From: Bacteroidota bacterium
GTDB taxonomy: Bacteria > Bacteroidota > Bacteroidia > M30B66
Reading direction: 5' to 3'
NCBI GenBank assembly: GCA_027490225.1
Contig: JAIXYK010000058.1
Location: 1-39,029 of the forward strand
Length of the DNA: 39,029 nucleotides
Position numbers and translations under genes: made by a program. The notes below the pieces were generated by a model, which was given only the letters and a program-made list of their open reading frames with translations, did not search any database and was not told the DNA's origin. Positions 1 to 7,174 of this stretch are shown piece by piece; the stretch's first letter is position 1, and the number at the start of each line of letters is the position of its first letter.

Positions 1-66
<66 letters not shown>

Positions 67-120
67 TGAAAGGAGAAAGGGGAAGGTATAAAGGGGAAAG
101 TTGAAAGTATAAAGTTGAAA

Positions 121-347
121 AGCATTACAAGTATTAACAGCGACAAATAATAACCACGAAGTGATGAAATTAAAAAAGTTAAAAGGGGGAAATTTGAAAA
201 GCATTTTAAGAATTAACAACGACAAATAAAAACCACGAAGTGGTGAAATTATAAAAGTAAAAAGGGGGAAATTTGAAAAGCATTACAAGTATTAACAGCG
301 ACAAATAAAAACCACGAAGTGGTGAAATTATAAAAGTAAAAAGGGAT
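121..347. repeat. 79-bp direct repeat, three copies
   Basis: Copies begin with AGCATT at 121, 200 and 279, a period of exactly 79 bp. The third copy is cut off at about 347. Each carries GACAAATAA followed by an inverted repeat, ACCAC-GAA-GTGGT, which is perfect in copies 2 and 3 and has one mismatch in copy 1 (ACCACGAAGTGAT). The units are contiguous with no unique spacers, so this is a tandem array and not CRISPR. Confidence 0.93.
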
Positions 348-433
348 AGATTAATAATTAAGCATGATATTTCCATTTTAAGAATTATGGAATGACATGA
401 AAATTATGTTAGTGTTGATTTCTAAAATTAAAA

Positions 434-441
434 TACATTTT
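434..441 (+). promoter_or_regulatory. Possible -7 box for the hydrolase gene
   Basis: TACATTTT matches TAnnTTTG at 7 of 8 positions. A TTG at 415-417 could be the -33 element. The box lies 17 bp before the ATG at 459. The match is imperfect, so this is tentative. Confidence 0.35.
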
Positions 442-458
442 TGATTCTTTTTTAATAA

Positions 459-1319
459 ATGAATATTCGAGTTTTAAGTGTTTGGTTGTTAACTGTTGTT
501 TGTGTTTCAATAAGTAGTTGTAGTAGGTATTTTCAGTTTAGGGCTTCTGACAAGCAAATTTATGCTAATTTCGAGAAGAAGAAGGTAGCCGTAAAAGTTG
601 CTTATTATGAATATAAAGAAATAAAACTGAGATATTTGGTAACAGGAGATTCATTAAAACCTGCGCTAATTTTTGTGCATGGTTCTCCGAGTTCAATTTC
701 TGTTTTTGATGGATATTACTTAAACGATTCACTGCAAAGGAATTGTGAAATGTGGGCAATAGATAGACCTGGCTATGGATATACTCAATTTGGAAAAGCG
801 TTGACTTCTATTGAAGAACAGGCAAAATGTATTGTTCCAATGCTTGAGAAAATTGGGAAACATAGAAAGAAGATTTTGCTTGGTACATCTTACGGTGGTC
901 CGATAGTGGCAAAGATAGCAGCAATGCGGCCCGATTTGGTGAACGGATTAATACTTGCCGCACCGGCTGTACAACCCGGAGAAGAAAAAATTTACAACAT
1001 CACTTATCCTACTTCAACTTGGCTGAAATGGGCCACACCTAGAATGTTTAGGACTGCGAATGCTGAAAAACTGGAGCATAAAGCGGAGTTAAATAAAATG
1101 TTGCCCGATTGGAATAAAATAAAAGCTCCAGTTATTATGATTCAAGGTTTGGCAGACGAACTAGTGTATCCTAGCAATATTTTGTTTTTAAAAAAGCAAC
1201 TTTCGCAAACTAATGTGAAGATTTATGCTGTTAGAGACCAAGAACATTTTCTTTCTTGGCCGCAAAAAAAATTAATTACTGCGAGCATTTTTGAAATGAT
1301 GGAGATGCTTGGCAAATAA
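459..1319 (+). CDS. Alpha/beta-hydrolase lipoprotein
   Basis: A 286-residue alpha/beta-fold hydrolase, probably an esterase or related enzyme anchored in the envelope; the substrate cannot be told. The N-terminus is a lipoprotein signal with lipobox I-S-S-C (Cys21). The fold is marked by the oxyanion HG at 74-75 (HGSPSS), the nucleophile elbow G-T-S-Y-G with Ser144, a probable acid Asp233 in GLADE, and His263 in DQEHF, so the triad looks complete. It starts a co-directional run, with the next gene 24 bp downstream. Length is usual for the family. Fold and triad are well supported; function is not. Confidence 0.85.
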   Translation: MNIRVLSVWLLTVVCVSISSCSRYFQFRASDKQIYANFEKKKVAVKVAYYEYKEIKLRYLVTGDSLKPALIFVHGSPSSISVFDGYYLNDSLQRNCEMWAIDRPGYGYTQFGKALTSIEEQAKCIVPMLEKIGKHRKKILLGTSYGGPIVAKIAAMRPDLVNGLILAAPAVQPGEEKIYNITYPTSTWLKWATPRMFRTANAEKLEHKAELNKMLPDWNKIKAPVIMIQGLADELVYPSNILFLKKQLSQTNVKIYAVRDQEHFLSWPQKKLITASIFEMMEMLGK

Positions 1320-1331
1320 CAAGTAAATTGT

Positions 1332-1339
1332 TACTTTTG
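1332..1339 (+). promoter_or_regulatory. Perfect -7 box, probable leaderless start
   Basis: TACTTTTG is a perfect TAnnTTTG match and ends only 4 nt before the ATG at 1344. The -7 box is expected to end about 3-4 nt before the transcription start, so transcription would begin at or next to the start codon. It lies in the 24-bp gap after the hydrolase gene. Confidence 0.6.
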
Positions 1340-1343
1340 AGCA

Positions 1344-1916
1344 ATGAAGTTAGCTATTTTATATTACTTGGGTGTGGCTATAATTGCTGTTTCTATGCTT
1401 TCTGCATGCGATGCTCCCGACAGTGTTAGGTTCGGAAATAATCAACATACTTTATCTAAAGATTTATATGCTTCGATACCTGTTGATTTTTTGAACTACC
1501 AAATTGCTTTAGGCGATACAATTGAAGAAGTACAAAACAAGCTGGGTTTTTACTTAGAAATGAATGATTATGAGACTTACCAACAAGCAGCGTTCGACAT
1601 TCGTTTAAATGATAATTCTGCAAAATCGAAAGTTGAATGTGTATTTGTGAAACAAAGGCTGGTTTCATTTAAGGCGAATTATGATTTAATTAATCACAAA
1701 GAAAACATTGCAGACACTTTACAAGTGCTGGCCAAAATACAACCAAGTATTTTGAATTTGAAAAATGAATTAAGTAAAAACGGAATTTCTATGTATTCAT
1801 TTAAAGAATTAGGAGAGCAGGTTACTTTTACTTTTAAAAAGGACAATTACAATAACTACAAAGGATGTGTATACCAAATTGCTTATCCCGAATTTATTAA
1901 TAACACTACTATTTAA
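1344..1916 (+). CDS. Hypothetical lipoprotein
   Basis: A 190-residue protein I do not recognise. A lipoprotein signal ends in lipobox L-S-A-C (Cys22), so it should be lipidated and sit in the envelope. The mature part is mixed polar and hydrophobic, with no repeats, no further membrane segments and no catalytic motif that I can name. It lies between the hydrolase lipoprotein and three TPR genes on the same strand, ending 6 bp before the first TPR gene, so it is probably co-transcribed with them. A perfect -7 box 4 nt upstream suggests its own promoter and supports this ATG. Confidence 0.75.
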   Translation: MKLAILYYLGVAIIAVSMLSACDAPDSVRFGNNQHTLSKDLYASIPVDFLNYQIALGDTIEEVQNKLGFYLEMNDYETYQQAAFDIRLNDNSAKSKVECVFVKQRLVSFKANYDLINHKENIADTLQVLAKIQPSILNLKNELSKNGISMYSFKELGEQVTFTFKKDNYNNYKGCVYQIAYPEFINNTTI

Positions 1917-1922
1917 TTTAAA

Positions 1923-2738
1923 ATGAAAGTATATTTTGCTATAATTTTTACAATAATTTCTTTTTATAATCTGAATGCCCAGGCTGCTGGAAAACGAAGC
2001 GAAGCTATAAAGCTGATGAAAGACGGTGAACTTGCAAAGTCAATTGTTGTTGCTGATGCGGCTGTGAAAGAAGATGAAGCTGATGCCGAAAACTGGTTTG
2101 TAAGAGGACTCGTGAGGTTAGAAAGTAATAATGCTGCTGGTGCTTTAGAAGATTTTGTAAAAGCGGAATCTTTAAAAATGAGTTCAGTTGATTTATTGTT
2201 AAAAAAAGGGATTGCTTTGAATAATTTAGGAAAGCATAAAGAAGCGATTGAGGAGTTGAAAAAAGCTGAGAAACTGGATGCTAAAAACTATGAGGTTCCT
2301 TTTAATAAAGTATTGGCTTTTGAGGAACTTGAAGATGATAAGAACAAGCTATTAGAATTGAATAAAACAATTGCATTGAAACCTGATTTTGTAGAAGCTT
2401 TGACCATGCGTGCTGATTTAAGTTATAAAAATGAAAATTTCAAGTTATGCATTGCTGATTGTGATAAAATAATTGAATTAAATCCTAACTCGGCTGATGC
2501 CTATTTCTTCAGAGGTGTTGCAAAAGGAGCAACAAAAAGCAATACTGAAGCAATTGCAGATTTTACCAAAACTTTAGAGTTAAATCCAAAACATGATGAG
2601 GCGCTAAGTTATAGAGGCTTAGCGAAATATGTTTCAGGTAATAAAAAAGGGGCATGTGCAGATTGGGAGAAAGCAATAAAACTTGAAAATCCTAAAGCTG
2701 AAGAATATTATAATACTTACTGCGTATCACAAGACTAA
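1923..2738 (+). CDS. Secreted TPR protein (first of three)
   Basis: 271 residues with a signal peptide (about 1-20, ending NLNAQ), then about six tetratricopeptide repeats of 34 residues. Repeat signatures such as ADAYFFRGVA and GALEDFVKA recur. TPR arrays bind other proteins, so a periplasmic scaffold role is likely; no enzyme domain is present. The C-terminus has the pattern G-A-C-A-D-W followed by Y-C, which recurs in the next two genes. It starts 6 bp after the lipoprotein gene and ends 2 bp before the next TPR gene, so translation is probably coupled. The specific partner is unknown. Confidence 0.85.
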   Translation: MKVYFAIIFTIISFYNLNAQAAGKRSEAIKLMKDGELAKSIVVADAAVKEDEADAENWFVRGLVRLESNNAAGALEDFVKAESLKMSSVDLLLKKGIALNNLGKHKEAIEELKKAEKLDAKNYEVPFNKVLAFEELEDDKNKLLELNKTIALKPDFVEALTMRADLSYKNENFKLCIADCDKIIELNPNSADAYFFRGVAKGATKSNTEAIADFTKTLELNPKHDEALSYRGLAKYVSGNKKGACADWEKAIKLENPKAEEYYNTYCVSQD

Positions 2739-2740
2739 AC

Positions 2741-3100
2741 ATGAAAAACATATTAATAATACTTACATTTTTTATTGCAAGTACTGCTACATCACAAAAT
2801 AAAATTGATGAGGACAAAACTTATAATAAATTATACAATGATGGCACAGCTTTAATTGGAGAGAAGAAATTTAAGGAAGCATTGCAGTTGTTTAATGATG
2901 CAATTGAATTAAAAAAAACATCTGCAGAAGCAATATTTGCGCGGGGAACTTGCTATTTAATGTTGAATGAAAGAGATAAAGCATGTGCTGATTTTAATAC
3001 TGCCAAAACTTTAAAGCTGGCTGCATCAGAAGAATATATTAGAAAATATTGTGGAAAAGATTCACCCGGAAGAAAGCAAAAACCTTTAAACAATAAATAA
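2741..3100 (+). CDS. Short secreted TPR protein (second of three)
   Basis: 119 residues: a signal peptide (about 1-18, ending ATSQ) and about two TPR units. It keeps the C-terminal pattern D-K-A-C-A-D-F followed by K-Y-C that is also seen in its neighbours. It looks like a reduced paralogue with most internal repeats lost. It begins 2 bp after the previous gene, and its TAA overlaps the next ATG by one base (TAATG), indicating one transcript with coupled translation. Role unknown beyond probable protein binding. Confidence 0.8.
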   Translation: MKNILIILTFFIASTATSQNKIDEDKTYNKLYNDGTALIGEKKFKEALQLFNDAIELKKTSAEAIFARGTCYLMLNERDKACADFNTAKTLKLAASEEYIRKYCGKDSPGRKQKPLNNK

Positions 3101-3705
3101 TGCGTAAAATCATAATATTTTTTGCGCTATTCTATTCCTATAATGCTATTGGCCAAACTACTGCACAAGATTATTATAACAGTGGTGCTGCCAAGGGATT
3201 AACGGAAGATTATGAAGCTGCTATAGCTGCATTTACCAAGGCACTAGAATTATCTCCGATGTTTGAAGATGCTATTTATAGCAGAGGAATCTGTTATTTT
3301 AGAAAGAAGAATTCTAAAATGGCTATTGCAGATTTTACTAAACTAATTTCGATTAATGCTTCTAACGCCAAAGCTTACAATCAACGTGGACTTTGCAAAT
3401 CACAAATTGGAGATAATAAGGGAGCGATAAATGATTTTAATGATGCTTTAAATTTGATACCCAATGAAGCACAGTTTTTTTATAACAGAGCAATAGCAAA
3501 ATATAACAATGGTGATTATACTGGTTCTATTGATGATCTAACAAAAGCTATCGAAATAGATCCTTCTCAAGGTTCATTCTATTACAAAAGAGGTGTTTTA
3601 AATTATATTTCAGGTTCAAAAATGGCCGCATGCATAGATTTGAATAAGTCTGTAGAACTTGGGCACGTTGAAGGATACGACATTATAAAATTGTATTGCC
3701 GATAA
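3100..3705 (+). CDS. Secreted TPR protein (third of three)
   Basis: 201 residues with a signal peptide (about 1-18, ending AIGQ) and four to five TPR units, shown by recurrent A-I-A-D-F-T-K, AYNQRGLC and FYYKRGV segments. The C-terminal repeat again has A-A-C-I-D-L and ends in Y-C-R, matching the Cys pair of the other two. The start codon shares a base with the preceding stop. rarA follows 30 bp later on the same strand and may be co-transcribed, although its function is unrelated. Confidence 0.84.
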   Translation: MRKIIIFFALFYSYNAIGQTTAQDYYNSGAAKGLTEDYEAAIAAFTKALELSPMFEDAIYSRGICYFRKKNSKMAIADFTKLISINASNAKAYNQRGLCKSQIGDNKGAINDFNDALNLIPNEAQFFYNRAIAKYNNGDYTGSIDDLTKAIEIDPSQGSFYYKRGVLNYISGSKMAACIDLNKSVELGHVEGYDIIKLYCR

Positions 3706-3735
3706 TTAAGTTGGCTGTTTTTTATTATAAAATAA

Positions 3736-5025
3736 ATGAGTTTTTTTTCTAACCAGCCACTTGCGGAGCGCATGCGTCCGGATACCCTCGAATGGTATAT
3801 AGGACAAACACAATTGGTTGGAAATGGCGCTTTGTTAGAAAAGATAATCCAAAATAAATTACCAATACCTTCCCTCCTACTTTGGGGCCCGCCAGGTGTT
3901 GGAAAAACTACATTGGCCAATATTATTGCAAAGAATTCGGGTGCACCATTTTTTGCTTTAAGTGCCATTCAAGCTGGTGTAAAAGATGTGCGTGAAATTA
4001 TAGATTCGGCTTCAAGACAAGGTAGATTGTTGCAAAAACCGATATTGTTTATTGATGAGATTCACCGTTTTAGCAAGAGTCAGCAAGATGCTTTGCTTGG
4101 TGCAGTTGAAAAAGGAATTATTACTTTGATTGGTGCAACTACTGAAAATCCATCTTTTGAGGTAATACCTGCATTGATATCGAGGTGTCAGATATTTGTG
4201 TTGAAACCTTTATTGAATGAGGAATTGATTCAATTAGTGAATCATGCCATAACGCATGATGTATCGTTGAAACATAAAAACATTGTTTTAAAAGAAACGG
4301 ACGCTTTGTTGCAATTTTCCGGTGGAGATGCGCGTAAATTGTTGAATTTATTTGAATTGGCTGTGAATGCTGCAGCAAACCAAGAAGAAATTGAAATTAC
4401 GAATGCTGCTATTCATGAAATTGTGCACCAAAAAACGCAGCTGTACGATAAGACTGGAGAAATGCATTACGATGTTATTTCTGCATTTATAAAAAGCATG
4501 CGAGGAAGCGACCCGAATGCAGCTTTGTATTATTTGGCCTTGATGCTGGAAGCTGGTGAAGACCCGAAATTTATTGCAAGACGCATGTTGATTTTAGCTT
4601 CTGAAGACATTGGTAATGCTAATCCTACAGCGTTGATTTTAGCGAATAATTGTTTCCAAGCTGTGAGCGTAATTGGTTATCCTGAATGCGATTTGATATT
4701 GAGTCAAACGGTTATTTATTTGGCAAGTTCAGCAAAGAGCAATGCTTCTTACACTGCAATTCGGGCTGCGCAAGCTTTGGTTAAACAGTCGCCCAACTTG
4801 TCTGTTCCTTTGCATTTACGCAATGCGCCAACGAAACTAATGAAAGACTTAAATTACGGCGCCGATTACCAATATGCGCATCAGTTTGAAGGCAACTTCG
4901 TAGACATAGAATTTCTTCCTTCTGAAATTTCAGGTACCACATTTTACGAACCAGGAAATAACGCAAGAGAAATCGAGATAAGAAATAGGTTAAAGATACT
5001 TTGGAAAGAGAAGTATGGGTATTGA
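3736..5025 (+). CDS. rarA: Replication-associated recombination protein A, AAA+ ATPase
   Basis: 429 residues, full length for the RarA/MgsA/WRNIP1 family of clamp-loader-like ATPases that act at stalled replication forks with SSB. Visible in order: the N-terminal RMRPDTLEWYIGQ segment, Walker A GPPGVGKTT (51-59), Walker B ILFIDEIH (103-110), sensor 1 GATTENPS (133-140), an S-R-C arginine-finger segment (149-151), and the family-specific C-terminal region with SMRGSDPNAALYYLA and ARRMLILASEDIGNA. It is the last gene of the rightward run and faces the glycosyltransferase gene tail to tail. This is a housekeeping call made with high confidence. Confidence 0.97.
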   Translation: MSFFSNQPLAERMRPDTLEWYIGQTQLVGNGALLEKIIQNKLPIPSLLLWGPPGVGKTTLANIIAKNSGAPFFALSAIQAGVKDVREIIDSASRQGRLLQKPILFIDEIHRFSKSQQDALLGAVEKGIITLIGATTENPSFEVIPALISRCQIFVLKPLLNEELIQLVNHAITHDVSLKHKNIVLKETDALLQFSGGDARKLLNLFELAVNAAANQEEIEITNAAIHEIVHQKTQLYDKTGEMHYDVISAFIKSMRGSDPNAALYYLALMLEAGEDPKFIARRMLILASEDIGNANPTALILANNCFQAVSVIGYPECDLILSQTVIYLASSAKSNASYTAIRAAQALVKQSPNLSVPLHLRNAPTKLMKDLNYGADYQYAHQFEGNFVDIEFLPSEISGTTFYEPGNNAREIEIRNRLKILWKEKYGY

Positions 5026-5040
5026 ATTACACTATAAATA

Positions 5041-5068
5041 AGATAAAGCTATATTTTTAATTTTATCT
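5041..5068. terminator. Weak AT-rich inverted repeat between convergent genes
   Basis: AGATAAA (5041-5047) and TTTATCT (5062-5068) can pair around a 14-nt AT-rich loop. They lie between the rarA stop and the convergent glycosyltransferase stop. There is no GC clamp and no clear U-tract, so a terminator role is only possible. Confidence 0.25.
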
Positions 5069-5130
5069 CTTCTGCTAGCTTTTTATTGATACTTTAATTG
5101 AAAGAAAAAAATATGTAATAAAATTGATTT

Positions 5131-6147
5131 TTAACTCACTGCTAAAGTAGGCTCTAAGAATGGTGATTGGTCAAACAACATTTGCTCAATCAACTGACAA
5201 GTAATATCAGGATAAAAGACCTCAACTTTTTTGTCAGATTGAATCCAGTTTTGCAATGCTACTTGTATGTTATTATCGAATTTCCAAGCAACAGGCACAC
5301 CCATTTGCTCGAGCGCTGCGGCATTGCAAAATTGCTCATATTGACCTTTTATAGGAACTACGAATAGTTTTTTATTCATATACAAAGCTTCTGCTGGCGA
5401 TTCGAAACCAGCCGAAGTAAATAACCCTTCGCAAGTTGCTAAACTGTTTATAAATGTTTCTGATTGAGCGGGACGAATACTCACATTACGCTCAATATAA
5501 GGATTATTGGCAGTTCTAGAAAAAACTTCCCATTTAACATCAGGAATGTTTAATAATACTTTCAATAACTCTGTTTCATTTACGGCCGGCAAATAAACCG
5601 TGTAATGTCCGGCATTAATAGGATTTAATGCCCTAATTTCTTTTCGAATTACTGGTGTGAAAATATAATCGTCGTAAGACTTAAAATGCAAACCAACAGC
5701 ATAAGAAGCTGGAGCAAATCTTTTAAGCACGTTTTTACCTACAAAACTTGAAACATCTGGTTTGGGAGTTAAAGCGCTTAACAAAGAAACCTGGTGGGAA
5801 AATGCAAGACATGGCACATTTTTTTTCCATGCAGCCCAAGCAGATATAAATTCAAAATCGTTGATTATTAAATCGTAATTTGCAATAGGAAAATCATTTA
5901 TTTCTTTTCTAATTCTCTTTATATCAAGCTTTCTAATAGTTTTTAGATAATCAATTCCTCCATTTCCATCATATTCAAAACTTACTCCTTTGCTCTTATA
6001 TTTTACATCAAAAGGCAATTCAATATTCGAATTATTTCCACTTAAAAAGACATCTACATCAACGTATTTTTGTATCAAAGGAACAACCTCTCTTGCACGA
6101 CTTACATGTCCATTTCCGGTGCCTTGTATGGCGTATAAAACATTCAT
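5131..6147 (-). CDS. GT28/GT1-type glycosyltransferase
   Basis: 338 residues resembling GT-B glycosyltransferases of the MurG-like/COG1819 type. The N-terminus has G-T-G-N-G-H (9-14) followed by SRAREV, as in MurG-like enzymes. The C-terminal half carries a probable nucleotide-sugar site (TSAGFESPAEAL, then VVPIKGQYEQ and FCNAAAL). No signal peptide or membrane helix is seen, so it is likely cytosolic or peripheral on the inner membrane. It lies 8 bp after the LpxH-like phosphoesterase on the same strand, suggesting a role in lipid A, LPS or glycolipid assembly. Family confidence is good; donor and acceptor are unknown. Confidence 0.85.
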   Translation of the reverse strand: MNVLYAIQGTGNGHVSRAREVVPLIQKYVDVDVFLSGNNSNIELPFDVKYKSKGVSFEYDGNGGIDYLKTIRKLDIKRIRKEINDFPIANYDLIINDFEFISAWAAWKKNVPCLAFSHQVSLLSALTPKPDVSSFVGKNVLKRFAPASYAVGLHFKSYDDYIFTPVIRKEIRALNPINAGHYTVYLPAVNETELLKVLLNIPDVKWEVFSRTANNPYIERNVSIRPAQSETFINSLATCEGLFTSAGFESPAEALYMNKKLFVVPIKGQYEQFCNAAALEQMGVPVAWKFDNNIQVALQNWIQSDKKVEVFYPDITCQLIEQMLFDQSPFLEPTLAVS

Positions 6148-6155
6148 TTTTTTTG

Positions 6156-7010
6156 TTAAATAGTATTTAAGACAACAAACGTTTCACTTTCAATAAATGA
6201 AGGGGAAACCACTACTTTTTTCTCTTTTTGAAGTTGACCTAAAAGAGCACTCATTTCTTTTTCATAATTGTAAATTCTCCATTCACCTTTATCATATTCT
6301 AAGGCTGTTAAATTTTCAATCCAATCGCCAGAATTTAAATACAAAACACTTCCGTTTTCTTTTTCTATTGTTCTTATTTGAGGTTGGTGAATATGTCCAC
6401 ATACAACATAGTCGTATTTTTGATCTATGGCATGCTGGGCAGCAGTTTCCTCAAAATCATCAATAAATTTTACAGCTTTTTTAACTCCCGCTTTTATTTT
6501 CTTAGAAATTGATACTTTTTCTCTTCCTAATTTTTCCAATATCCAATTTACAGCTCTATTTAAAAGAATAAGATAATCGTAACTTTTTCCAGCGAACTTT
6601 GCAATCCATTTTCCAGTATTTACAGATAAATCGAACACATCACCATGAAAAATCCAGGCTCTTTTTCCATCAAGTTTTAGTACCAATTTATCTGCTAAAT
6701 GAAAATTACCCAAATTTAAATCACTAAATTTTCTTAGCATTTCATCATGATTTCCAGTTAAGTAATAAACTGTTGTGCCCCTTGAAATCATTTTCATAAT
6801 TACCGACAAAACTTGGTGGTGGGCTGAAGGCCAATAACGCTTATTAAATTGCCATCCATCAATAATATCACCGTTAAGTACCAAAATTTCAGGTGAAATA
6901 CTTTTTAAATAAGCTACAAGCTCATTTGCATGACAACCATACGTTCCTAAATGCACATCTGAAATCACCACAACTGGTATTTTTCTGTAAGTATTTTGAT
7001 CGTGAGCCAT
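6156..7010 (-). CDS. LpxH-like metallophosphoesterase (UDP-2,3-diacylglucosamine diphosphatase type)
   Basis: 284 residues from the ATG at 7010. An upstream in-frame ATG at 7043 would add 11 residues with no family resemblance. Calcineurin-like metal ligands are all visible: S-D-V-H-L-G (Asp18, His20), NGDIID, GNHDE, FHGDVFD and CGHIHQP. The IIDGW and KRYWPSAHH segments fit the COG2908 group, which includes LpxH (UDP-2,3-diacylglucosamine hydrolysis in lipid A synthesis). Co-oriented with the glycosyltransferase 8 bp downstream. It could be a paralogue acting on another envelope precursor, so I give no gene symbol. Confidence 0.85.
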   Translation of the reverse strand: MAHDQNTYRKIPVVVISDVHLGTYGCHANELVAYLKSISPEILVLNGDIIDGWQFNKRYWPSAHHQVLSVIMKMISRGTTVYYLTGNHDEMLRKFSDLNLGNFHLADKLVLKLDGKRAWIFHGDVFDLSVNTGKWIAKFAGKSYDYLILLNRAVNWILEKLGREKVSISKKIKAGVKKAVKFIDDFEETAAQHAIDQKYDYVVCGHIHQPQIRTIEKENGSVLYLNSGDWIENLTALEYDKGEWRIYNYEKEMSALLGQLQKEKKVVVSPSFIESETFVVLNTI

Positions 7011-7146
7011 ATAAAAAATTGATAGTTGTAAATTTCCGAGCAAACAATTAATTTAAAGTAACCCGCAGTTTAGCTTTACAAACACTTTATATTAAGAGAA
7101 TACTAATTATTTAATACAGTAACTTTCCTTAAATGCTCTAAACAAC

Positions 7147-7154
7147 TACATTTG
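7147..7154 (+). promoter_or_regulatory. Perfect -7 box for the HEAT-cyclophilin gene
   Basis: TACATTTG matches TAnnTTTG exactly and is followed by C, as in many Bacteroidota promoters. It ends 20 nt before the ATG at 7175, giving a short untranslated leader. No TTG -33 element is obvious. Confidence 0.6.
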
Positions 7155-7174
7155 CTAATAACTACTATGTATTT

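Noticed and set aside
121-347. Possible CRISPR array
   Set aside because: The repeated units are contiguous 79-bp copies without unique spacers, and no cas-like gene is in the window.
3603-3968. 121-codon minus-strand frame at the TPR/rarA junction
   Set aside because: It is antisense to conserved RarA sequence including Walker A and resembles no protein.
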